64,000 nucleotides of DNA, from contig CAVERI010000003.1 of the NCBI GenBank assembly GCA_963618055.1, positions 1-64,000 of the forward strand, read 5' to 3'. The DNA comes from SFHK01 sp963618055 (lineage in GTDB: Bacteria; Bacillota; Clostridia; Christensenellales; Aristaeellaceae). Below are positions 35,048 through 43,906 of this stretch, one piece after another. The stretch's first letter is position 1. Each line of letters starts with the position of its first letter. The notes below the pieces were generated by a model, which had not been told where the DNA came from, did no database searches, and saw nothing but the letters and a program-made list of their open reading frames with translations. The position numbers and the translations under genes were made by a program.

Positions 35048-36928
35048 TTGTTTACCGAGGAATTTGACCTGATCGTCGTGGGCGCCGGGCACGCGGGCTG
35101 CGAAGCCGCGCTGGCGGGCGCGCGCATGGGGCAGCGCACGCTGCTTCTGACGCTGAATCTGGACAGCGTGGCCATGATGCCCTGCAATCCCGCCATCGGC
35201 GGCACCGGCAAGGGGCACTTGGTGCGCGAGCTGGACGCGCTGGGCGGCGAAATGGGCCGCGCCATCGACGATACGTTCATCCAGTCGCGCATGCTGAACA
35301 CCGGAAAGGGCCCGGCCGTGTATTCCCTGCGCGCGCAGGCGGACAAAATGGCCTACAAGGCGCGGATGCGCGCCGCGGTGGAGAATCAGCCCGGGCTGAC
35401 GCTCCGGCAGGGCGAGGTTCGGCGGCTGATCGTGGAAAACGGCGAGATTCGCGGCGTGGAAACGGCGACAGGCTCCCAAATCGGCTGCCGCGCGGCGGTG
35501 CTGTGCACGGGCGTATATCTGAAAAGCCGCATCATCATCGGTCAGTGCTCGTGGGAGGGCGGCCCGCAGGGGCTCGTTGCCGCCACGGGGCTCACGCAGT
35601 CGCTGCTGGACAATGGCTTTTCCATCCGCCGCTTTAAAACCGGCACGCCCGCGCGCGTGGACGTGCGCACGGTGGATTTCTCGAAGATGACCCCGCAGGA
35701 GGGCGATTCGCCCATCGTGCCGTTTTCCTTCCTGACGGACGCGGCGCCGCTCAAAAACCGCGCGCTGTGCTATCTCACCTATACCACGCCCGAAACGCAC
35801 GAGATCATTCGCGAAAACCTGCATCTGTCGCCGATGTATTCCGGCGCGATCAAGGGCACCGGCGCGCGCTACTGCCCGTCCATCGAGGACAAGGTGGTGC
35901 GCTTCGCCGACAAGGAGCGCCATCCCATCTTCATGGAGCCGGAAGGGCTGAACACGGTGGAATGGTACGTGCAGGGCATGTCGTCCTCCCTTCCCGAGGA
36001 CGTACAGCGGCGTATGTATCGCTCCGTGCCCGGCCTTGAGCATGCCGAGCTGATGCGCTTGGCGTATGCCATCGAATACGACTGCATCGACCCGATGCAG
36101 CTGACCAACCACTTTGAGGCGCGGCACATTCGCGGCCTGTTCTGTGCAGGACAGATCAACGGCACGTCCGGCTATGAGGAAGCCGCGGCGCAGGGTCTGT
36201 ACGCGGGCATGAACGCGGCGCTGGAATTGAAGGGCGAGGAAATGATCACGCTCAACCGCGCGAACAGCTACATCGGCGTGATGGTGGACGATTTGACCAC
36301 CAAGGGTACCGACGAGCCGTACCGCATGATGACCTCCCGCGCCGAATACCGGCTGCTTTTAAGGCAGGACAATGCCGACTTGCGCCTGACGGAGATGGGC
36401 TATCGCGCGGGACTGGCGAGCGAGGAACGCTACCGGCGCATGTGCGAAAAGCGCGAGCAGCTGGAAAAGGGCTGCGCGTATCTGGGCAAAACGTGGGTCG
36501 CGCCGTCGGAGTCTGTGAACGCGCTGCTTCGCGAAAAGGGCGAAACGGAGCTTTCGGCTTCCGCGCGTTTGAGCGATCTGATCAAGCGTCCGAACGTGCA
36601 CTACGATGATCTCGCCGCCTGCGTATCCGGCATGCCGGAGCTGCGCGCGGACGCGCGGGAGCAGACGGAGATCGAGCTGAAGTATGAGGGCTACATCGAC
36701 CGCCAGCGCGCCGAGGTGAAGAAGTTCCTGCGCGAGGAGGAAATGCGGCTGCCGGACGATCTGGACTACATGACGGTGGACACGCTGCGCGTGGAAGCGC
36801 GGCAGAAGCTGAACAAGGTAAAGCCCGCGTCGCTGGGGCAGGCTTCGCGCATTCCGGGCGTGTCGCCGGGCGACATTACGGTTCTGATGATTCTGATGGA
36901 GAAGAAAAGGCGGGAAAGCAGGGCATGA
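35048..36928 (+). CDS. mnmG: tRNA uridine-5-carboxymethylaminomethyl(34) synthesis enzyme MnmG (GidA)
   Basis: A 626-residue FAD protein that with MnmE makes cmnm5U34 in tRNA wobble positions. The N-terminal dinucleotide motif is DLIVVGAGHAGCEAALAGAR, followed by MMPCNPAIGGTGKGHLVREL and RMLNTGKGPAV. The C-terminal helical domain ends with IPGVSPGDITVLMILMEKKR. Translation appears to begin at TTG 35048, 7 bases after GGAAAGGGA; no ATG is available nearer. rsmG starts within its stop codon (ATGA). Confidence 0.97.
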   Translation: MFTEEFDLIVVGAGHAGCEAALAGARMGQRTLLLTLNLDSVAMMPCNPAIGGTGKGHLVRELDALGGEMGRAIDDTFIQSRMLNTGKGPAVYSLRAQADKMAYKARMRAAVENQPGLTLRQGEVRRLIVENGEIRGVETATGSQIGCRAAVLCTGVYLKSRIIIGQCSWEGGPQGLVAATGLTQSLLDNGFSIRRFKTGTPARVDVRTVDFSKMTPQEGDSPIVPFSFLTDAAPLKNRALCYLTYTTPETHEIIRENLHLSPMYSGAIKGTGARYCPSIEDKVVRFADKERHPIFMEPEGLNTVEWYVQGMSSSLPEDVQRRMYRSVPGLEHAELMRLAYAIEYDCIDPMQLTNHFEARHIRGLFCAGQINGTSGYEEAAAQGLYAGMNAALELKGEEMITLNRANSYIGVMVDDLTTKGTDEPYRMMTSRAEYRLLLRQDNADLRLTEMGYRAGLASEERYRRMCEKREQLEKGCAYLGKTWVAPSESVNALLREKGETELSASARLSDLIKRPNVHYDDLAACVSGMPELRADAREQTEIELKYEGYIDRQRAEVKKFLREEEMRLPDDLDYMTVDTLRVEARQKLNKVKPASLGQASRIPGVSPGDITVLMILMEKKRRESRA

Positions 36929-37632
36929 AGGCGTATCTGAAGGCGCAGGCGGCGAAAATGGGCGTGCCGATGACGGACGCGCAGGCGGACGCGTTTTGCG
37001 CGTATCACGACCGGCTGACGGCGGCGAACCGGGAAATGAACCTTACGCGCGTGGGCGAGGATGTTCAGGAGGCCGTCGACCGCAACTATCTGGACAGTCT
37101 GACCATTTTGCCGTTTCTGGACGGCGCATCCACGCTGATCGACGTGGGCACCGGCGCGGGCTTCCCCGGCGTTCCCGTGGCCATCATGCGCCCGGACATT
37201 CACGTTACGATGATGGACGCGCTGGGCAAGCGCGTGGCGTTTCTGAAGGAGGTTGTGGAGGCGCTGGGTCTGAACGCGGACTGCGTGCATGCCCGCTGCG
37301 AGGACGCGGCGAAGAAGCCGGAATTTCGGGACGCCTATGACGTTGCCTGCGCGCGCGCGGTGGCGGAAACGAACGTGCTGAGCGAGTGGCTGCTGCCGTT
37401 TGTGAAGCCCGGCGGGCGGATGCTGGCGCTGAAGGGGCCGATGGCCGCCGAGGAAGCCGAGCGCGCGCAGGCGGCGCTTTCGCAGCTGAACGGGCGGCTG
37501 ACGCGTGTGTGCCCGGTGGCTGTGCCCGGCCGCGACTGGGATCACCGTGTGATCGAGATTCTGAAAACGGACGTTACGCCGGATCGGTTTCCCCGCAGGG
37601 CGGGCATTGCCGAGAAGCGGCCGCTGAAGTGA
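36925..37632 (+). CDS. rsmG: 16S rRNA (guanine527-N7)-methyltransferase RsmG (GidB)
   Basis: A 235-residue SAM-dependent methyltransferase for G527 of 16S rRNA. The SAM site is TLIDVGTGAGFPGVPVAI, with NLTRVGEDVQEAVDRNYLDS before it and ACARAVAETNVLSEWLLPFV and GGRMLALKGP after it. The start overlaps the mnmG stop by ATGA. The order mnmG-rsmG-noc is the classic Bacillota arrangement. An SD-burying hairpin separates it from noc. Confidence 0.97.
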   Translation: MKAYLKAQAAKMGVPMTDAQADAFCAYHDRLTAANREMNLTRVGEDVQEAVDRNYLDSLTILPFLDGASTLIDVGTGAGFPGVPVAIMRPDIHVTMMDALGKRVAFLKEVVEALGLNADCVHARCEDAAKKPEFRDAYDVACARAVAETNVLSEWLLPFVKPGGRMLALKGPMAAEEAERAQAALSQLNGRLTRVCPVAVPGRDWDHRVIEILKTDVTPDRFPRRAGIAEKRPLK

Positions 37633-37720
37633 CGGGAAGGCCGCGCGGGGTGATGTACTGTCACTGAAGCGCACACGATGACGGCGGCGCGATATCTTCG
37701 TCGACTGGTTTTGAAAGCAG

Positions 37721-37754
37721 CCATCCCTTCCGTATATATAAGCGGAGGGGATGG
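37721..37754 (+). promoter_or_regulatory. Hairpin that buries the noc ribosome binding site
   Basis: A 12-base-pair stem (37721-37732 with 37743-37754, one G-U) surrounds a TATATATAAG loop and is followed by TTTT. The right arm contains the Shine-Dalgarno GGAGGGG used by noc (ATG at 37759). It may act as a terminator for rsmG, a translational switch, or both. TTGAAA (37711-37716) and TATATA (37735-37740) could also form a promoter. Confidence 0.6.
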
Positions 37755-37758
37755 TTTT

Positions 37759-38580
37759 ATGATGGAAAGAAGGCTGAAGCCTTCGGCCAAGGTGCTTTCG
37801 CGCGTGCGCGTGGCGGAGATTCGCGCGAACCCGTATCAGCCGCGCGCGCTTTTTGATGAGGAGAGCATCCGCGCGCTGGCGCGGTCGATCGAGGAAAACG
37901 GGCTTTTGTCGCCGCTGCTCCTGCGCAGGGGCACGGGGGACGGCTATACGCTGATCGCCGGGGAGCGGCGGCTGCGCGCGCTTCGCGTGCTGGGGCGCAG
38001 CTGGGTGGACGCGATTGTGATGGAAGCGGACGAGGCCGACATGCGCGCGCTGTCGCTGATTGAAAACATTCAGCGGGAACAGCTGACGTTTTTGGAGGAA
38101 GCGCAGGCGATGCGCGAGCTTTTGCGCGAGACGGGCATGACGCAGGACGCGCTGGCGCGTCGGCTGGGGCGCAGTCCGTCGTCGGTGGCGAACCTTCTGC
38201 GGCTTCTCCGGCTGCCGGAGACCGTGCGGCGGGCGGTGGGCGAGGAAAAGCTGACCGAACGGCACGCGCGCGCGCTTTTAAAGCTGGATGGCGACGAGAA
38301 GGCGCAGCTGGACGCGGTTCGCCGCATCACAAGGGGGCAGCTGAACGTGCGGCAGACGGACGCGCTGATCGAAAGCCTTCTGCGCGAGCGGCGCGCGGCG
38401 AGCCGCAAGGTGAAGGGCGTGGTGCGGGACGCGCGCATGTTTGTGAACGCGATTTCCGGCACGGTGGAGAAACTGCGCAAGGCCGGCGTGAACGCGGCGC
38501 TTCGCGTGGAGGAAACGAGCGAAAGCGTGGAAATCCTCGTGACGCTGCAAAAGAGCGCGCGGGAGGAAAGAAGGGGTTGA
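37759..38580 (+). CDS. noc: ParB-family nucleoid occlusion protein (Noc-like)
   Basis: A 273-residue ParB/Noc family CTPase. RANPYQPRALFDEESI, the CTP-site TLIAGERRLRALRV, SLIENIQREQLTFLEEA and the helix-turn-helix TQDALARRLGRSPSSVANLLRLLRL all match. It follows mnmG-rsmG as noc does in Bacillus, and no parA is adjacent, which favours Noc over Spo0J. The ATG at 37759 has GGAGGGG about 8-10 bases upstream; a second ATG directly follows. No binding-site palindrome was noticed in the window. The initiation region is folded into a hairpin. Confidence 0.9.
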   Translation: MMERRLKPSAKVLSRVRVAEIRANPYQPRALFDEESIRALARSIEENGLLSPLLLRRGTGDGYTLIAGERRLRALRVLGRSWVDAIVMEADEADMRALSLIENIQREQLTFLEEAQAMRELLRETGMTQDALARRLGRSPSSVANLLRLLRLPETVRRAVGEEKLTERHARALLKLDGDEKAQLDAVRRITRGQLNVRQTDALIESLLRERRAASRKVKGVVRDARMFVNAISGTVEKLRKAGVNAALRVEETSESVEILVTLQKSAREERRG

Positions 38581-38605
38581 CGCGGGCGGCGGATTCGGGT
38601 ATGAT
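38577..38605 (+). promoter_or_regulatory. Promoter of fhs
   Basis: TTGACG (38577-38582) overlaps the noc stop codon; TATGAT is at 38600-38605 with a 17-base spacer. Confidence 0.72.
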
Positions 38606-38625
38606 GGAGACAGGAGGTGTTTACC

Positions 38626-40293
38626 ATGTACACCGATATTGAGATTGCCCGGAATACCCCTCTTATGGACATTGAAGCGATTGCCGCGCGCGCGGGAATT
38701 GAGGAAGCCTATCTGGAACGCTACGGCCGGAGCAAGGCCAAGGTATCTCTGAAGCTGCTGGATGAGCACACGGGAAAGGACGGAAAGCTCGTGCTTGTGA
38801 CGGCGATAACGCCCACGCCCGCGGGCGAGGGAAAGACGACCACCACCATCGGTTTGGCCGACGCGCTGAGCCGGCTGGGCGTGCGCACGATGGCGGCGCT
38901 GCGCGAGCCGTCGCTGGGGCCGGTGTTTGGCCTGAAGGGCGGCGCGGCGGGCGGCGGCTACGCGCAGGTGGCGCCGATGGACGAGATCAACCTGCACTTT
39001 ACCGGTGACTTTCACGCGATTGGCGCAGCCAACAACCTGCTGGCGGCGATGATCGACAACCACATCTATCAGGGCAACGCGCTGAACCTTGACCCGCGCC
39101 GCATCACATGGCGCAGATGCGTGGACATGAACGACCGCCAGCTGCGAAATATCGTGGACGGGCTCGGCGGCCGCACAAACGGCTGTCCGCGCGAGGACGG
39201 CTACGACATCACCGTGGCAAGCGAAATTATGGCGATCCTGTGCCTTTCCCAGAGCCTTGCCGACCTGAAGGCGCGGCTCGGCCGCGTCATTGTCGGCTAT
39301 ACCTATGATGACCAGCCGGTTACGGCGGGCGACCTGAAGGCGGCGGGCGCGATGACGGCGCTCCTGAAGGAAGCGCTCAAGCCGAACCTTGTGCAGACGC
39401 TGGAGCACACGCCCGCGCTGGTGCACGGCGGGCCGTTTGCCAACATTGCGCACGGCTGCAACAGCGTGCTTGCCACGCGCATGGCACTGCGTCTGGCCGA
39501 CTATACCGTGACGGAGGCCGGCTTCGGCGCCGATCTGGGCGCGGAGAAGTTTTTGGACATCAAGTGCCGCATGGCGGGTCTGCGTCCCGACGCGGTGGTG
39601 ATCGTGGCCACGGTTCGCGCGCTGAAGATGCACGGCGGCGTGAAGAAGGACGCGCTGAAGCAGGAAAACGTGAACGCGATGCTCGCGGGCGCAGAAAACC
39701 TGCGTCGGCATGTGCGAAATATCAAGGATGTGTTCGGGCTTCCGTGCGTGGTGGCGGTCAACCGCTTCCCGGACGATACCGACGCGGAAATCGAGGCGCT
39801 CACGCATGCGATGGACGCGGAGGGCGTGAAGGTGGTTCCCAGCGAGGTCTGGGCGAAGGGCGGCGAGGGCGGTCTGGCGCTGGCGCGCGAGGTCGTGCGG
39901 CTGTGCGAGGAGGAAAACCATTTCTCGTTCGCTTATGACGCGGCGGACAGCATCCAAAAGAAGCTGAACGATCTGACGGCGCGCGTGTACGGCGGCCGCC
40001 GCGCGGTGCTTGCGCCGGAGGCGAAGAAGCAGGCGAAGCGGCTGACGGAGCTAGGCTACGGCGGGCTGCCGGTGTGCGTGGCGAAAACGCAATACAGCTT
40101 CTCAGACAAGCCCACGCTTCTCGGCGCGCCGATGGATTTTGAAATCACCGTGCGCGCGCTGCGCGTGTCCGCGGGCGCGGGGTTCGTGGTGGCGCTGACC
40201 GGGGACATTATGACGATGCCCGGGCTTCCCAAGGTTCCCGCGGCGGAGAGCATCGACGTGGACGACGAGGGGAACATTACGGGGCTGTTTTGA
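38626..40293 (+). CDS. fhs: Formate--tetrahydrofolate ligase
   Basis: A 555-residue ATP-dependent ligase making 10-formyl-THF, central to one-carbon metabolism and the methyl branch of the Wood-Ljungdahl pathway. VTAITPTPAGEGKTTTTIGL is the nucleotide loop. REPSLGPVFGLKGGAAGGGY, MIDNHIYQGN and EAGFGADLGAEKFLDIKCR are family hallmarks. The ATG at 38626 is 7 bases after AGGAGGT; an in-frame GTG at 38617 lies inside that site. No other folate gene is adjacent, so acetogenesis cannot be concluded. Confidence 0.98.
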   Translation: MYTDIEIARNTPLMDIEAIAARAGIEEAYLERYGRSKAKVSLKLLDEHTGKDGKLVLVTAITPTPAGEGKTTTTIGLADALSRLGVRTMAALREPSLGPVFGLKGGAAGGGYAQVAPMDEINLHFTGDFHAIGAANNLLAAMIDNHIYQGNALNLDPRRITWRRCVDMNDRQLRNIVDGLGGRTNGCPREDGYDITVASEIMAILCLSQSLADLKARLGRVIVGYTYDDQPVTAGDLKAAGAMTALLKEALKPNLVQTLEHTPALVHGGPFANIAHGCNSVLATRMALRLADYTVTEAGFGADLGAEKFLDIKCRMAGLRPDAVVIVATVRALKMHGGVKKDALKQENVNAMLAGAENLRRHVRNIKDVFGLPCVVAVNRFPDDTDAEIEALTHAMDAEGVKVVPSEVWAKGGEGGLALAREVVRLCEEENHFSFAYDAADSIQKKLNDLTARVYGGRRAVLAPEAKKQAKRLTELGYGGLPVCVAKTQYSFSDKPTLLGAPMDFEITVRALRVSAGAGFVVALTGDIMTMPGLPKVPAAESIDVDDEGNITGLF

Positions 40294-40354
40294 GCGGGAA
40301 TGACGGAAGCAGGGTTACGGACAGGATGAAATTTCGCCGACAGGAGACGTTTTC

Positions 40355-41842
40355 ATGAAGTACATCGTGGCACTGGATCAGGGAACGACCAGCTCGCGCG
40401 CGGTCGTGTTTGACGAGAACGGCGCGCTCGCGGCGTCGCACAGCATTGAGTTCAGGCAGATTTATCCAAAGCCCGGCTGGGTTGAGCACGATCCGGAGGA
40501 CATTTACGAAAGTCAGCTGACCGCGCTGCGCGCGGCGGTGGAGAAGGCGGGAATCGACGCGGCGGACATTCTGGCCGTGGGCATTGCCAACCAGCGCGAG
40601 ACGACGCTTTTGTGGGAGCGCGAAACGGGCAGGCCGCTGCACAACGCGATTGTGTGGCAGTGCCGCCGCACCGCGCCGCTGGTGGAGCGGCTGAAGGAGG
40701 ACGGGCTGGGCAACACCATCCGCGACCGCACGGGGCTGATACCGGACGCGTATTTTTCCGGAACGAAGCTCGAATGGCTGCTCGACAGCGTTGACGGCGT
40801 GCGCGACCGGGCACAGAACGGGGAGCTGTGCTTCGGCACCGTGGACAGCTTTCTGGCGTATCGCCTGACGGGCGGGCGCGTGCATGCGACGGACGCGACG
40901 AACGCGTCGCGCACGATGCTGTTTAATATTCATAAGCAGGAGTGGGATGAGGTGCTTCTGCGCGCCATGGACATCCCCGCGCCGCTTTTGCCGACGGTCG
41001 TCGATTCGTCGGGCGTGATCGGCATGCTGGACAAGTCTATTCTCGGGCGCGAGATTCCCATTGCGGCAATGGCGGGCGATCAGCACGCGGCGCTGTACGG
41101 GCAGGCATGCTTCGGCCCGGGCGAGGCCAAGAACACCTATGGCACCGGCTGCTTCGTTCTGATGAACACCGGCGCGCGGCCGGTTCGCAGTCAGTTCGGG
41201 CTGCTGTCCACCGTCGCGTGGCGCGTGAACGGCAAGCCGACCTACGCGCTGGAGGGCAGCGTATTCGTGGCGGGCGCGGCGATTCAGTGGCTGCGGGACG
41301 AAATGAAGCTGATTTCGACCGCGGCGGAATCGGAGGCGCTGGCGCGTTCGCTCGCGGACAACGGCGGGGTCTATCTGGTTCCGGCGTTCACCGGCATGGG
41401 CGCGCCGTACTGGGATATGTACGCGCGCGGCACGATCGTCGGGCTCACGCGCGGCGCGGGGCGGGCGCATATCGTGCGCGCGGCGCTGGAAGCCATTGCG
41501 TATCAGTCGGCGGATGTGCTTGAGGCCATGGAGAAGGACGGCGGCGTGCGCATGGCGGCGCTGCGCGTGGACGGCGGCGCAAGCGCGAATGAGTTTTTGA
41601 TGCAGTTCCAGAGCGACATTCTCGGCGTGCCGGTCGTTACGCCGCAGGTGACGGAAACCACGGCGCTGGGCGCGGCCATGCTGGCCGGGCGCGCGGTGGG
41701 ACTGTGGGACGACAACCGGCTGAAAACCGTGTGGCAGAGAAAGAAGGAATTCCGTCCCACCATGCCGGGCGAGCACCGGGAGCGGCTGCTTCAGCAGTGG
41801 CGGCGCGCGATCGAGCGCGCGCGGAAGTGGGAGGAGGAGTAG
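40355..41842 (+). CDS. glpK: Glycerol kinase
   Basis: A 495-residue FGGY-family kinase converting glycerol to glycerol-3-phosphate. ALDQGTTSSRAVVFD, PGWVEHDPEDIY, NQRETTLLWERETG, the substrate-binding WQCRRTA and GDQHAALYGQACF, and the C-terminal VDGGASANEFLMQFQSDIL are all present. The histidine phosphorylated by HPr in many Bacillota enzymes is not evident to me. AGGAGA lies before the ATG. GlpF and GlpD are not adjacent. It is followed 3 bases later by a DUF2087 gene. Confidence 0.97.
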   Translation: MKYIVALDQGTTSSRAVVFDENGALAASHSIEFRQIYPKPGWVEHDPEDIYESQLTALRAAVEKAGIDAADILAVGIANQRETTLLWERETGRPLHNAIVWQCRRTAPLVERLKEDGLGNTIRDRTGLIPDAYFSGTKLEWLLDSVDGVRDRAQNGELCFGTVDSFLAYRLTGGRVHATDATNASRTMLFNIHKQEWDEVLLRAMDIPAPLLPTVVDSSGVIGMLDKSILGREIPIAAMAGDQHAALYGQACFGPGEAKNTYGTGCFVLMNTGARPVRSQFGLLSTVAWRVNGKPTYALEGSVFVAGAAIQWLRDEMKLISTAAESEALARSLADNGGVYLVPAFTGMGAPYWDMYARGTIVGLTRGAGRAHIVRAALEAIAYQSADVLEAMEKDGGVRMAALRVDGGASANEFLMQFQSDILGVPVVTPQVTETTALGAAMLAGRAVGLWDDNRLKTVWQRKKEFRPTMPGEHRERLLQQWRRAIERARKWEEE

Positions 41843-41845
41843 TGT

Positions 41846-42148
41846 ATGGATGAATATGGAGAGCTGAGGTCGTTTTTGAGCGCGGACATGCGTTTGAAGG
41901 CGGTTCCGGCGAAAAATCGAAAGAAGCGGACGGCGCTGCACTATCTGTCCGGCAAATTTGAAGCCGGCAGGCAGTATACCGAGGCGGAGGTGAATGACAT
42001 TCTGGACGAATGGACGGAATTTCACGATCCCGCGACGCTGCGCAGGGAGCTGTTCAACAAGCATCTTCTGAACCGCACGACGGACTGCCGCGCCTACTGG
42101 AAGGAGGACGTGCCGCCGCTGGAGGTGTTTCTTGAGAGATGCCTCTAA
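41846..42148 (+). CDS. DUF2087-domain protein
   Basis: A 100-residue protein with the DUF2087 core: PAKNRKKRTALHYLSGKFEA then YTEAEVNDILDEWTEFHDPATLRRELFNKHLLNRT. The domain is a winged-helix-like unit, usually attached to or beside transcription regulators; its biochemical role is uncertain. GGAGGAG precedes the ATG, and the gene follows glpK by 3 bases, so it is co-translated with it. A strong terminator follows. Confidence 0.88.
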   Translation: MDEYGELRSFLSADMRLKAVPAKNRKKRTALHYLSGKFEAGRQYTEAEVNDILDEWTEFHDPATLRRELFNKHLLNRTTDCRAYWKEDVPPLEVFLERCL

Positions 42149-42200
42149 AGGCGGGGCAGAATGGAACGGCTTTCAAAAGAGGAGTAGGGAGAGAAAAGGA

Positions 42201-42244
42201 AACCCCGCGGACGATTGGCAAAACCTTTCGTCCGCGGGGTTTTT
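42201..42244. terminator. Bidirectional terminator between glpK unit and sugar transporter operon
   Basis: A 14-base-pair perfect stem (42201-42214 with 42228-42241) with a 13-base loop is followed by a T run; an A-rich stretch precedes it on the other side. Confidence 0.92.
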
Positions 42245-42270
42245 ATGCCGTCAGGAGTTTGGAATGCGGC

Positions 42271-43851
42271 TTATTCGAGGCCGTAGTACACGGCAAGGTT
42301 CTCGAGGTAGTCTTCCAGACCGCGATCCTCCAGACCCTTCAGGTAGGCGTTCCACGCTTCGTCGTCGTTGATGTCCAGCTGACCCATGATGAACTGGGTG
42401 TCGGTGGACTTCACGTAATCGTTGATGGTGGTGCTGTAGTTGGCAACCTTGGTCTTTACGTCCTCATCGGTGCACCATACGACGTCCGGGATGTGATGGT
42501 TCACGTAGTAGGGCTCGTAGACCTGCGCGGCATGCACCAGCGCGTAGGTGTTGTCGGTGTAGATCTTCTCGGGATCCATGGTGGTGGCGTAGCGGATCTC
42601 GGCCTTATCGGCGCGCGGGAAGGAACCGGAGTTCCACAGCGCTTCGACGTCGGGCACGAGGCGGGAGATGGACTTGTCGCCGCCGTAGAAGCTCTTGGAG
42701 TCAACCCACTCCCAATCCTTGCCTTCCACGCCGTAGTGGCCGACATAGGTGCCTTCCTCGCCGATGAACCAGTCGAGGAACTTAAAGGCGACCTCGGGGT
42801 TCTCGCACTTGGTGGAGATAGCGCCGACCATGTTGAAGTTGCCGCCAAAGCGGGCCGCGCTCTGCTGGGTGCCGTCGTCGCCCTTCAGGGGCGCGATGGG
42901 CTCGTAGTCAACCCAGTTGAGAACGTTGGCGTCGATGACGTCGCCCTGATACCAGACGGGCATAACGCCGATCACGGCTTCGTCAGAGGGCTTGTTGAGG
43001 ATGGACTGGAACTGGGTCTTGTCCTGCACGTAGGTTTCCTCGGCGATCAGGCCGTTGGCGTACAGGTCGGCGATGTACTTGAGGCCTTCGCGCCAGCCGT
43101 CGGTGTTGGCATGGAAAGCGATCTGGCCGTCGTCGGTGATGGTGTAGTAGTTGTCGGTGTACAGCTCAAAGGGATTCATAAGGAAGCAGATGGGGTCGGT
43201 CTTGCGGCCGTTGTAGTAGCCCATCAGCGGAATCTCGTCGTTTTCGCCGTTCTCGTTCAGGTCGGTTTCCTTGATGGCGATGAGAAGATCCTTGAACTCT
43301 TCGGGGGTGGTGGGCATTTCCATGCCGAGCTTCTCGAGCCACGACTGCTTCACGAACATCTTGTATTCGCTGTCCTTGTGCACGCCGCTGTCGGTGTACA
43401 CGAAGGTGTAGATGTTGCCGTCGGGCGCGGTGAGCATGGCCTTGTAGCCGGGGTTCTCTTCGAGAACGGCCTTGTAGTTGTAGCCCTGCGTCTCAATCAG
43501 GTCGTTGAGGGGGAGGAGCATCTTGGCTTCCGCGCCCATCAGGATCTTGTCGGTGCTGAACCACGGGCCGAGGAAGATGTCCGGCCACTCGTCGCTGGCG
43601 AGCATCAGGTTGTAGGCGGTGTTGCCGTCGTCGGTATAGAACTGGAAGTCGATTTTGACGCCAAGCTTTTCTTCGATAAACTTGGTCATGTCGCAGTTGA
43701 CATAGTCGCGGTTGGCGACGTTGCCAGTCCATACGGTGAGGGTCACGACTTCGTCCGCAATGGGGTACACGTTTTCGTCGGACGCCGTGACGGCGCTGGC
43801 GGACGCGCAGACCATCATCAGGATGGCCATGAGCAGTGCGAGTTTCTTCAT
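42271..43851 (-). CDS. Extracellular solute-binding protein, sugar ABC importer (LplA-like)
   Basis: A 526-residue family-1 solute-binding protein. The signal peptide (about 20 residues) ends in ASASA with no lipobox: the Cys in MMVCASAS is not in a consensus. VVTLTVWTGNVANRDYV, DEWPDIFLGPW and PTTPEEFKDLLIAIKETDLN are typical. It follows two permease genes on the minus strand. Members of this LplA/YtcQ group take up oligosaccharides such as aldouronates or related glycans. The ATPase is not encoded here, as usual for this group, which shares an MsmX-type ATPase. Confidence 0.92.
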   Translation of the reverse strand: MKKLALLMAILMMVCASASAVTASDENVYPIADEVVTLTVWTGNVANRDYVNCDMTKFIEEKLGVKIDFQFYTDDGNTAYNLMLASDEWPDIFLGPWFSTDKILMGAEAKMLLPLNDLIETQGYNYKAVLEENPGYKAMLTAPDGNIYTFVYTDSGVHKDSEYKMFVKQSWLEKLGMEMPTTPEEFKDLLIAIKETDLNENGENDEIPLMGYYNGRKTDPICFLMNPFELYTDNYYTITDDGQIAFHANTDGWREGLKYIADLYANGLIAEETYVQDKTQFQSILNKPSDEAVIGVMPVWYQGDVIDANVLNWVDYEPIAPLKGDDGTQQSAARFGGNFNMVGAISTKCENPEVAFKFLDWFIGEEGTYVGHYGVEGKDWEWVDSKSFYGGDKSISRLVPDVEALWNSGSFPRADKAEIRYATTMDPEKIYTDNTYALVHAAQVYEPYYVNHHIPDVVWCTDEDVKTKVANYSTTINDYVKSTDTQFIMGQLDINDDEAWNAYLKGLEDRGLEDYLENLAVYYGLE

Positions 43852-43906
43852 GGGAAATACCTCCTTGTTTTCTATCTTGAGCGCGCATGCGCCAAAGATG
43901 CTCCGT

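Noticed and set aside
37633..38580. Chromosomal partition locus with parS sites
   Set aside because: No parA gene and no 16-base parS palindrome was seen; gene order favours noc.
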